Shown here in pieces: positions 6,997 to 13,354 of a stretch of 16,323 nucleotides of DNA. The stretch's first letter is position 1, and each line of letters begins with the position of its first letter. The translations under genes were made by a program, and so were the position numbers. Source of the DNA: Hyphomicrobiales bacterium (GTDB taxonomy: Bacteria > Pseudomonadota > Alphaproteobacteria > Rhizobiales > Rhizobiaceae); assembly GCA_015654965.1 (NCBI GenBank), contig JAATGD010000254.1, positions 1 to 16,323 on the forward strand. The letters are read 5' to 3'. Under the pieces are notes generated by a model. The model ran no database searches and was not told where the DNA came from. It was given only the letters and a program-made list of their open reading frames with translations.

Positions 6997-7868
6997 CAGG
7001 CCCCATCCTTTGTAGCCTCGTCCTTTGGCCCATCAGGAAAGGAAAAGCGCACGTTTGGCGGCAGGCTCAATTGCAAGGCCGTTTCTCCGGCAAGAATGCT
7101 CGTACCCGCATCAATTGCGTCCTTTACGCGGTCGATGCGCACCAGCGTTAGCCCAAGCCCATCGGCAGAACTGCCCATCGTGCCGATCTCGCGACCATCG
7201 ACCGTGATCGGGCTTCCCATATCGGGCAGGGCGCTTTCGCCACGCGCCACCAGCACCCGCCGCCGCGCGGTACCGCGATGCTGCATACGCGAGACGACTT
7301 CCTGTCCGACGAAGCAGCCTTTCGGAAAAGAAACGCCGCCGGTCTGGTCGAAATTCACATCATGCGGAAAGGCTTCCCCATAGGCGAAATCGCTACCCCC
7401 TTCGGCAATGCCATATTCGGCGCGCAGCTTCGTTGATGAGCTCTCGTCGTCAGTCTCACCTCTGCAGCCATAAATACGGATGACGTGCAACTCTTCGGGA
7501 CAGCCGCTGTCGCGCTTGGTTGAATCATTATCTGCCGAAACGGAATCATTTTGCCAGCAAACAGCAACAAAGGATTCATCCTATTGCTTAATTTCCGCCT
7601 TGGCGCGCAGACGATAAAGCGCAATCCGCTTCGCAAAACCTGCGGCAATGTCAGTAGGAAGGTCAAACCGCAGTCCACCTTCGATGCGCGAAACCAGAAA
7701 ATCGAACAGGATTTTTCCCTGCGGCGTCAGAAGTGCTCCAGGCTTAAGATCGTCTGGGCCGAGCAGATCAAGATTGGTGGTGATCACCGCCTGCAAAAAC
7801 TTTTCCGCATCCTCGCCGGTAATGTGGACAAGCGCCCTGTTGGAAAGATTGATCAATTCACCAGCCAT
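6996..7868 (-). pseudogene. ygfZ: Folate-binding protein YgfZ, interrupted by an in-frame amber codon
   Basis: YgfZ is a tetrahydrofolate-binding relative of the glycine-cleavage T protein that supports iron-sulfur enzymes. The full frame from the ATG at 7868 to the stop at 6996-6998 is 290 codons, normal for the family. The N-terminal part contains LVHITGEDAEKFLQAVITTNL and LLTPQGKILFDF. The diagnostic motif KGCFVGQEVVSRMQHRGTAR, with Cys185, is intact in the C-terminal part. Codon 96 is TAG (7583-7581), after EIKQ and before DESFVAVCW. The frame is unchanged on both sides, so a single substitution explains the break; CAG to TAG is the simplest candidate. Translation as read would give 95 residues. 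It may be a true pseudogene or a base-calling error. It heads the run with the HD and phosphatase genes. Confidence 0.85.
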
Positions 7869-7957
7869 CGCACCGCTTCTTTCTTGCCTTTCGTGTCATC
7901 GTTACGTAAGCCGCAATGGCGATGCTCGCAAGTCCCATCACACAGCAGGAGGCAATC

Positions 7958-9292
7958 ATGGCCGAGACGTTCGATACGATCCTGAAAGGCGCAACCATCG
8001 TCAATCATGACGGAACGGGGCAGCGCGATATCGGTATCCGCAATGGACGCATCGTGGCCATCGGTTCGATTGCAAACGCTTCCGCTGGCGAAGTGGTCGA
8101 TTGCACGGGCCTGCACATCCTGCCGGGGGTGGTGGACAGTCAGGTGCATTTCCGCGAACCGGGACTGGAGCATAAGGAAGACCTGGAAACCGGCTCGAAA
8201 GCGGCGGTGCTCGGTGGTGTGACAGCCGTTTTCGAGATGCCCAACACCAAGCCGCTGACCACTTCTGCCGAAACATTTGAAGACAAGATCAGGCGCGGTC
8301 GCCACCGCATGCATTGCGATTTCGCTTTCTGGGTTGGTGGCACGCGTGACAATGCCAAGGATGTTGGCGAATTAGAGCGCATGAAAGGTGCTGCCGGCAT
8401 CAAGGTTTTCATGGGGTCCTCGACCGGCGATCTTCTGGTAGAAGACGATGAGGGTGTGCGCTCCATCCTCAAGAATACCCGCCGCCGTGCAGCTTTCCAC
8501 TCGGAAGACGAGTTCCGACTCAAGGAACGCGAAGGTTTGCGCGTTGCGGGCGACCCATCCAGCCATCCGGTCTGGCGCGACGAGATTGCAGCATTGCAAT
8601 GCACGGAGCGCCTTGTGCGCATCGCGCATGAAACCGGCGCGCGTATCCATGTGCTGCATATCTCGACCGCGGAAGAAATCGAGTTTTTGAAAGACCACAA
8701 GGATGTCGCGACCTGCGAGGCGACGCCACATCATCTCACTTTGTCGTCCGATGATTACAAGACGCTCGGCAATCTCATCCAGATGAACCCACCGGTGCGT
8801 GATGTGCGTCATCGCGATGGCGTCTGGAAGGGGGTCGATCAGGGCATCATCGATGTGCTCGGCTCCGATCATGCGCCGCACACATTGGAAGAAAAAGAAA
8901 AACCCTATCCCGCGTCACCTTCCGGCATGACCGGCGTGCAGACGCTGGTGCCGATCATGCTTGATCATGTCAACAAGGGCAAACTCTCGCTTGAGCGCTT
9001 TGTCGATCTGTCGAGCCACGGTCCCAACCGTATTTTCGGCATGTCGCGCAAGGGGCGCATCGCGGTCGGTTACGATGCCGACCTCACCATTGTCGATCTG
9101 AAGCGTAAGGAAACCATCACCCACGCGCAGGCCGGTTCCAAGGCTGGCTGGACGCCCTATGACGGCAAGACCGTGCAGGGCTGGCCGGTGGGTACCTTTG
9201 TGCGTGGCATCAAGGTGATGTGGGAAGCCGAAATCGTCAATCCGCACAAGGGCGAGCCGGTCGAGTTCATCGAAGCCTTGCCACGTCAATAA
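7958..9292 (+). CDS. Dihydroorotase family amidohydrolase
   Basis: This 444-residue enzyme belongs to the dihydroorotase/allantoinase/hydantoinase group of cyclic amidohydrolases. It shows SQVHFREPG (His64), the carboxylated-lysine region AAGIKVFMGSS (Lys149), FHSEDE, HVLHIST, and LGSDHAPHT with the catalytic Asp. The usual DxHxH metal motif reads DSQVH, so the first metal-binding His is Gln62 (8141-8143). I recall similar DTQVHFREPG or DSQVHFREPG proteins annotated as dihydroorotase in related genera, so this looks like a subfamily trait. The start at 7958 has a perfect AGGAGG site five bases upstream; an ATG at 7916 is in frame but lacks one. No other pyrimidine gene is nearby, so I leave the pyrC symbol off. 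Confidence 0.88.
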   Translation: MAETFDTILKGATIVNHDGTGQRDIGIRNGRIVAIGSIANASAGEVVDCTGLHILPGVVDSQVHFREPGLEHKEDLETGSKAAVLGGVTAVFEMPNTKPLTTSAETFEDKIRRGRHRMHCDFAFWVGGTRDNAKDVGELERMKGAAGIKVFMGSSTGDLLVEDDEGVRSILKNTRRRAAFHSEDEFRLKEREGLRVAGDPSSHPVWRDEIAALQCTERLVRIAHETGARIHVLHISTAEEIEFLKDHKDVATCEATPHHLTLSSDDYKTLGNLIQMNPPVRDVRHRDGVWKGVDQGIIDVLGSDHAPHTLEEKEKPYPASPSGMTGVQTLVPIMLDHVNKGKLSLERFVDLSSHGPNRIFGMSRKGRIAVGYDADLTIVDLKRKETITHAQAGSKAGWTPYDGKTVQGWPVGTFVRGIKVMWEAEIVNPHKGEPVEFIEALPRQ

Positions 9293-9327
9293 TCGCAGCC
9301 TGATGGCGGGAATGGTCCCATCTTTGT

Positions 9328-9345
9328 CCGAAAGCTTTCTTTCGG
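9328..9345 (+). terminator. Hairpin downstream of the dihydroorotase-like gene
   Basis: The arms ccgaaag (9328-9334) and ctttcgg (9339-9345) pair perfectly over 7 bp around a ctttloop of four bases, 36 bases after the stop codon. No T-run follows (the next bases are gcaagaattg), so intrinsic termination would be weak. It may instead protect the mRNA 3' end. Confidence 0.3.
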
Positions 9346-9352
9346 GCAAGAA

Positions 9353-9379
9353 TTGCAAGGCGCAAACTCTCCTTATATT
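9353..9379 (+). promoter_or_regulatory. Candidate sigma70-type promoter of the cysteine hydrolase gene
   Basis: TTGCAA (9353-9358, 4 of 6 to the -35 consensus) and TATATT (9374-9379, 5 of 6 to the -10 consensus) are separated by 15 bases. Transcription would start near 9386-9388, giving a very short leader before the ATG at 9401. The -10 box lies across the left arm and loop of the inverted repeat at 9366-9395. The prediction is by eye. Confidence 0.4.
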
Positions 9380-9395
9380 CAAGGATAAGGAGAGT
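9366..9395. promoter_or_regulatory. Perfect 11-bp inverted repeat over -10 box and ribosome site (candidate operator)
   Basis: The arms actctccttat (9366-9376) and ataaggagagt (9385-9395) are perfect inverted repeats around the 8-base spacer attcaagg. The right arm contains the AAGGAG ribosome site of the cysteine hydrolase gene (ATG at 9401), and the left arm runs into the probable -10 box. A bound repressor would block transcription. An RNA hairpin could hide the ribosome site, but only if transcription starts upstream of 9366. The GlxA-type regulator gene of the same unit is an obvious candidate ligand. Symmetry is seen directly; function is inferred. Confidence 0.55.
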
Positions 9396-9400
9396 GAAAC

Positions 9401-9967
9401 ATGTCCGCTCAAGATACTGTTCTTCTGGTTGTTGATGCGCAGGAATCTTTCCGGCATCGGCCATATTACCGCGAGGATGATGTTGCCGCTTATATCGAGC
9501 GCCAGCAGGCGCTGATTGATGGCGCGCAGGCCGCCGGAGTTCCGGTGGTGCAGATTTTCCATGTCGAGGAAGAGGGAGCATTTTCGGAAAACTCCGGTTA
9601 TGTCCGCGCCCTTGAGCCACTCACCCTCACGCCAGATGCGGTTTTCCGCAAAGGTCGCCATAGCGCGCTGGTCGGTACCGGGCTTGATGTCTGGTTGGTG
9701 GCAAACAATATTCGCCGTATTATCGTCTCCGGAATCCGCACCGAACAATGCTGTGAAACCACGACCCGCCATGCGTCCGATCTTGGCTATGCGGTCGATT
9801 TTGTGAGCTATGCGACCCTGACATTTCCGATGGTGGATGCTTCGGGACACGAATGGAGCGCGGCTGATATCCGTGCCCGCACGGAGCTGGTGCTGGCCGG
9901 ACGCTTTGCCCGCATTACAACTGTGGAAGAAGCGCTGGCAGGAAGAAGCGAACGGAAGGCTGCATGA
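9401..9967 (+). CDS. Cysteine hydrolase, isochorismatase-like family
   Basis: This 188-residue cytoplasmic enzyme belongs to the isochorismatase-like/nicotinamidase-related cysteine hydrolases. The expected triad is visible: Asp12 in LLVVDAQESF, Lys84 in VFRKGRHSAL, and Cys117 in SGIRTEQCCETTTRHA. The family hydrolyses amides such as nicotinamide or ureidic compounds, and the sequence does not settle the substrate. The ATG follows AAGGAG at 9388-9393 by seven bases. That site lies inside the right arm of a perfect inverted repeat. The stop overlaps the following GlxA-type regulator gene (ATGA, 9964-9967), so the pair is one operon and the regulator probably senses a related compound. Confidence 0.9.
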   Translation: MSAQDTVLLVVDAQESFRHRPYYREDDVAAYIERQQALIDGAQAAGVPVVQIFHVEEEGAFSENSGYVRALEPLTLTPDAVFRKGRHSALVGTGLDVWLVANNIRRIIVSGIRTEQCCETTTRHASDLGYAVDFVSYATLTFPMVDASGHEWSAADIRARTELVLAGRFARITTVEEALAGRSERKAA

Positions 9968-10965
9968 ATGAGATGACAGGCACACGCGTCATTCCGGTCT
10001 ATGTGGTGGTTCCGCCGCGTGTGCTTTTGCTCGATGTCGCGGGACCCATCGAGGTGCTGCGCAAGGCCAATCTGGAACAGCAGCAGGTGCGTTTCGACGT
10101 TTATTATATCGGCGTATCGGAGAAGACTTCGAGTTCCATCGGCCTTGAGGTCGCCGGTATCCTGCCTCTGCCACAAACTTTGCCGCATGACGCGCTGGTA
10201 GTGATTTCCGGCACCGCCGATGAGCCATTGGGCGGTTTTGCCGACCGCAAGGCCGATGCGATCAAGGAAGCGGCAATCGTCACATGGCTGCATCGCACCA
10301 TTCAACCCGGTATAAAGCTGATTTCGATCTGCTCCGGGGCCTTGCTTGCGGCCCGCGCCGGATTATTGGATGGGTACGCCTGCACTACGCATCACCAGAC
10401 CGTAAGCCATCTCGAAAAACTGGCACCTACAGCAAAAGTTCTGCAAAACCGCCTGTTCGTGGAGGATGGCGAACGGCTGACCAGTGCGGGCATTACGGCC
10501 GGGATCGACCTGATGCTGCATGTGGTGGCGAAGTTGACCGATCATCGTGTCGCCCTTGCCGTGGCGCGCTATCTCGTTGTTTATCTTCGGCGTAGCGGCG
10601 GCGATCCGCAGCTCTCGCCGTGGCTTGAAGGCCGCAATCACATGAACAGGGTCGTGCACAAGGCGCAGGATGCCATTGCGGGCGATCCTGCCAGCGCATG
10701 GTCAGTCGATGATCTGGCGTCGCTTTGCGGGGCAAGTCCGCGCAATTTCTCGCGTCTCTTCAACGAACATGCGGGCATGAGCGTGACGGATTATGTCAAC
10801 CGGCTAAAAATCGCGCTGGCGCGGGAAATGTTGCTACACTCGATGCTTGATATGGAAAGCGTGGCTGAAAAGGCCGGTTTTGCATCGGTACGACAGTTTC
10901 GGCGGGCCTGGCAGCGTCTTTATGATATGGCTCCCAGCCAGACGCGCATGCAGAAACACCTTTGA
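9964..10965 (+). CDS. GlxA family transcriptional regulator (DJ-1/PfpI plus AraC HTH)
   Basis: This 333-residue protein fuses an N-terminal class I glutamine amidotransferase-like (DJ-1/PfpI) domain to a C-terminal AraC-type DNA-binding domain. The first part shows VPPRVLLLDVAGPIEVLRKAN and the nucleophile-elbow region ISICSGALLAARAGLLDG, followed by CTTHHQTVSHLEKL, a hallmark of GlxA-like regulators. The double helix-turn-helix spans about residues 235-330 (VDDLASLCGASPRNFSRLF and VAEKAGFASVRQFRRAW). Such proteins usually control nearby catabolic genes; here the gene overlaps the stop of the cysteine hydrolase. It may bind the inverted repeat upstream of that operon. It ends four bases before the convergent small gene at 10970. 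Confidence 0.92.
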   Translation: MNEMTGTRVIPVYVVVPPRVLLLDVAGPIEVLRKANLEQQQVRFDVYYIGVSEKTSSSIGLEVAGILPLPQTLPHDALVVISGTADEPLGGFADRKADAIKEAAIVTWLHRTIQPGIKLISICSGALLAARAGLLDGYACTTHHQTVSHLEKLAPTAKVLQNRLFVEDGERLTSAGITAGIDLMLHVVAKLTDHRVALAVARYLVVYLRRSGGDPQLSPWLEGRNHMNRVVHKAQDAIAGDPASAWSVDDLASLCGASPRNFSRLFNEHAGMSVTDYVNRLKIALAREMLLHSMLDMESVAEKAGFASVRQFRRAWQRLYDMAPSQTRMQKHL

Positions 10966-10969
10966 TGAT

Positions 10970-11236
10970 TTACTGCAGCGAACGTTTGGGCAGGAATGCG
11001 CCCGCCACGATCTGGTCGCGCATTTTCTCGATCAGCTCTAGCGCGCTGTCTTCACCCGTCTCGCGGATGAGTTCGGTCAGCGCCGTCGAGAAAGCGGCTT
11101 CCGCAAGGATTTCAGGTTCGATTCCCTCGGAAATGCCTTCCGCCCATGCCTCGTTGTGATATTCGATGGCCACGAGTTTCTTTTCGCGTGCGATCATCTC
11201 GTCGAGATCGCTGAGCGGATGTTCCATTGGTTTCAT
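10970..11236 (-). CDS. Hypothetical protein, 88 residues
   Basis: I do not recognise this gene. It encodes a small acidic soluble protein rich in Glu and Ala, with no membrane segment, signal peptide or metal motif. The central part (EPEILAEAAFSTALTELIRE, then SALELIEKMRDQIVAGAF) looks fully helical. The frame covers the whole gap between the convergent regulator gene and the Nudix gene, which supports it being real. An internal ATG four codons in (MEHPLSDLDEM) is an alternative start, and neither start has a strong ribosome site. A weak promoter is possible on the minus strand, with agacaa (11350-11355) as the complement of -35 and agaata (11329-11334) as the complement of -10. Confidence 0.65.
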   Translation of the reverse strand: MKPMEHPLSDLDEMIAREKKLVAIEYHNEAWAEGISEGIEPEILAEAAFSTALTELIRETGEDSALELIEKMRDQIVAGAFLPKRSLQ

Positions 11237-11319
11237 TATGGCTTTCGCCTTTCTGGCATATCCGGTGGCTCACCATTTTGGGAGCGCGATCAGGACACGG
11301 CCTGCATGTCTTCTTAAGA

Positions 11320-11340
11320 CTGTGTTAAAGAATATCACAG
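11320..11340. promoter_or_regulatory. Imperfect dyad upstream of the 88-residue gene
   Basis: CTGTG (11320-11324) and CACAG (11336-11340) form a dyad with 11 bases between the arms, and two further inner bases also pair. It overlaps the putative minus-strand -10 box of the 88-residue hypothetical gene. Weak, and possibly chance. Confidence 0.2.
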
Positions 11341-11388
11341 CTTTATGCGAGACAATTCCTCGCAATTCTCACAAGAGTGAAGGATTGG

Positions 11389-11832
11389 TTAATTTGCGCC
11401 CCGGTTCTCACTGGTGGCAACCGAGCGGGCAACATCGAGCGTGATGTCGGTGACTTGCGCTTGTTCCATCTCCTCAAGCGTCAGCCAATGAATGGATGCG
11501 GCATCGTCGCCCGCAGCCTCATGGCCCGAAATTTCGAGCGCTTGAAACACCGAAAGATAATAGCTTTTATCGTAAGCAGCACCTTCCAGTGCCAGATCGA
11601 CAGTGATCACGTGCGTCAGCCCATGGGCATCGAGCGCTGTCTCTTCCTTCAATTCGCGGATGGCTGCCTGTTCGGGTGTCTCACCCGCATCGATGCCGCC
11701 ACCGGGAAAAGCCAGCCAGCCTTTCCATGGCTCCTTGCCGCGCTCGACCAGCAGAAAGTATCCGTCACGGCGGCAAATCACCGAAACGCCATGCACTTTT
11801 AAAGGCATCGGAATGACAGGAATGGTTTTCAT
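11389..11832 (-). CDS. NUDIX hydrolase
   Basis: This 147-residue enzyme hydrolyses a nucleoside diphosphate linked to another group, with Mg2+. The Nudix box is clear at about residues 44-67: FPGGGIDAGETPEQAAIREL then KEETAL, matching Gx5Ex7REUxEExGU except that Ala replaces the penultimate Gly. The N-terminal strand VHGVSVICRRDGYFLLVERG is typical of ADP-ribose pyrophosphatase or MutT-like members. Substrate cannot be told from sequence; a cleaner of oxidised nucleotides or an ADP-ribose hydrolase are both possible. It diverges from the SRAP gene across 99 bp. The 152-bp region after its stop contains no gene, only a short 5-bp hairpin (11347-11363). Confidence 0.92.
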   Translation of the reverse strand: MKTIPVIPMPLKVHGVSVICRRDGYFLLVERGKEPWKGWLAFPGGGIDAGETPEQAAIRELKEETALDAHGLTHVITVDLALEGAAYDKSYYLSVFQALEISGHEAAGDDAASIHWLTLEEMEQAQVTDITLDVARSVATSENRGAN

Positions 11833-11931
11833 GCGCGCACTCTGGCCTTCCTGTCACGCTTTGGCAATTGAAAAGCAGCCCCACGCTGACCCGCCTCTTG
11901 ACCCGCGATCAAAAAGGCGGAACATGAAGCC

Positions 11932-12708
11932 ATGTGTGGACGTTTTTCCCTGACTGCCAGTCGTGATGAGGTCGAAGCCGTTTTCGGCGCGATGATCGTG
12001 GAAGCCTTTCCGCCGCGTTATAATATCGCGCCAAGCCAGCCGATTTTGACCATTCTTGCAGGCGAAACCCCGCCACTGGGCAGCAATCGACCCAACCGTA
12101 TCGGAACTCTGGTGCGATGGGGCTTCGTTCCGTCATGGGTGAAAGACCCCAATGACTGGCCGCTGATGTTCAATATCCGCTCGGAGACTGCGGCGGAAAA
12201 GAATTCGTTCAAGGCGGCACTCAGCCATCGGCGCGCACTTGTTCCCGCATCGGGCTTTTATGAATGGCGGCGTGAAGGGAAAAACAAGGCGCAAGCCTAT
12301 TGGGTGCGTCCGCGCCATGGCGGCGTGGTGGCGTTCGGCGCGCTGGTCGAGACATGGAGCAGCGCTGACGGTTCGCAGATCGATACGGGCGGCATTCTGA
12401 CCACGAGCGCCAATGCTCTTCTGCGCCCCATTCACGAGCGGATGCCGCTGGTGGTCGCGCCACAGGATTTTGCCCGCTGGCTCAACTGCAAAAATTTTCT
12501 TGCACGTGAGGTTGCCGATATCATGCGGCCCGTTCAGGATGACTTTTTTGAAGTGATTCCCGTATCAAACAAGGTCAACAAGGTCACTAACGCCACGCCC
12601 GATTTGCAGGAGCGGGTGGAGGAGACGACACCTCAAAGGGTTGCGCCGCGTGAGCGTAAAAAAGAGCCTGAAGATGACGGTTCCAACGGTCAGCTTTCCA
12701 TGTTCTGA
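11932..12708 (+). CDS. SOS response-associated peptidase, SRAP/YedK family
   Basis: This 258-residue protein belongs to the SRAP family (YedK in bacteria, HMCES in eukaryotes), which forms a covalent thiazolidine cross-link with abasic sites in single-stranded DNA. All key residues are visible: Cys2, which becomes the N-terminal catalytic residue after Met removal, Asn in FNIRSET (about residue 81), Glu in SGFYEWRREG (about 116), and His in PIHERMPLVV (about 166). The N-terminal MCGRFSL fixes the start at 11932, because Cys must follow Met. A charged tail (residues 220-258) follows the domain. No classical alphaproteobacterial SOS box is evident, but TGACCCGC is repeated at 11887-11894 and 11900-11907. 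Confidence 0.94.
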   Translation: MCGRFSLTASRDEVEAVFGAMIVEAFPPRYNIAPSQPILTILAGETPPLGSNRPNRIGTLVRWGFVPSWVKDPNDWPLMFNIRSETAAEKNSFKAALSHRRALVPASGFYEWRREGKNKAQAYWVRPRHGGVVAFGALVETWSSADGSQIDTGGILTTSANALLRPIHERMPLVVAPQDFARWLNCKNFLAREVADIMRPVQDDFFEVIPVSNKVNKVTNATPDLQERVEETTPQRVAPRERKKEPEDDGSNGQLSMF

Positions 12709-12741
12709 CCGTTTGCAGCATCCGTTCTCAACGCCCAGATT

Positions 12742-12909
12742 TTAGACGGGTTTCTTGACCGCGAGGATCGAAGGACGCTGATTGTCCTTGCGCTTTTCAT
12801 GGCTCTTTCGCGCGGCGTTCAACAAGGCTGCGGCAAGCGCTGCGGGGCCAATTTCACGATATTTGTCGACCAGACGGTCCTGACGCGGTTGTTGCTCACT
12901 CGTGGACAT
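12742..12909 (-). CDS. Small hypothetical protein, 55 residues
   Basis: I do not recognise a named family. The frame reads MSTSEQQPRQDRLVDKYREI and then GPAALAAALLNAARKSHEKR, ending in a basic tail. It is a soluble, alanine-rich and lysine/arginine-rich peptide, with the central part likely helical. I chose the ATG at 12909 because GGAAG lies four bases upstream. An in-frame ATG at 12972 would add 21 residues with no good ribosome site. The gene converges on the SRAP gene across 33 bp. I have a vague impression that similar short proteins are conserved in Hyphomicrobiales, but cannot verify it. Confidence 0.6.
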   Translation of the reverse strand: MSTSEQQPRQDRLVDKYREIGPAALAAALLNAARKSHEKRKDNQRPSILAVKKPV

Positions 12910-13354
12910 TTTACTTCCTTTCTCCAGATCGCAATTCCGAAAATGCTCCGTGCGTTTCGGATTCCATTGCAACCCGGAAGCCCATGCTCACTATTTTGTG
13001 AGCGATTGAGACCGAATGAAGGCTGTTTGACGCCGGTTTTGCGGAATCGTACGCAATGTCTGGCAATGCACGTATATGTTGTAAAAATACAACAATATTG
13101 CCTTGCGCTACTGCGGCAAATCGGAAATGCGGGCGCAAAAGCACTTGACGGGCGTGGGCCACATGAGGATAAGTGCAGCCATGAAAACGCTGACCACGAA
13201 CATTTGTATCTGTGCGATCATTATTGGCTAGCTGCCTGCTGGCCCGGCCGTTTTCGTCTCCCTTCCAGAAAAACAGGATGATAACGCCCCGGCCAGACGG
13301 CTGCGATCCGTCGTGCTTAATTAACTAGGACTGGTCTTTTTGGGGATTGTGACT
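12910..13354. other. Gene-poor intergenic region with two inverted repeats
   Basis: No confident gene is visible in these 445 bases. Two perfect dyads stand out. GCTCAC (12986-12991) and GTGAGC (12998-13003) flank a 6-base spacer. tgttgta (13077-13083) and tacaaca (13088-13094) flank aaaa. A candidate promoter for cysS is TTGACG (13144-13149) with GATAAG (13168-13173), spacing 18. A small frame from 13163 or 13181 reads MKTLTTNICICAIIIG and is then cut by TAG at 13229-13231, continuing in frame to TAA at 13322-13324. It could be a broken small exported-protein gene. A longer plus-strand frame across 12799-13281 looks like chance, since it runs antisense to the 55-residue gene. Confidence 0.5.

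Noticed and set aside
7355..7678. 107-residue minus-strand frame bridging the ygfZ halves
   Set aside because: It is in a different phase and has no family signature. The two ygfZ halves are in the same phase, so no frameshift is needed.
7916..7957. Upstream ATG start for the dihydroorotase-like gene
   Set aside because: No ribosome site at 7916, while 7958 has AGGAGG at ideal spacing and matches the family N-terminus.
12799..13281. 160-residue plus-strand frame
   Set aside because: Its start is antisense to the 55-residue gene, its composition is non-protein-like, and it has no recognisable domain.
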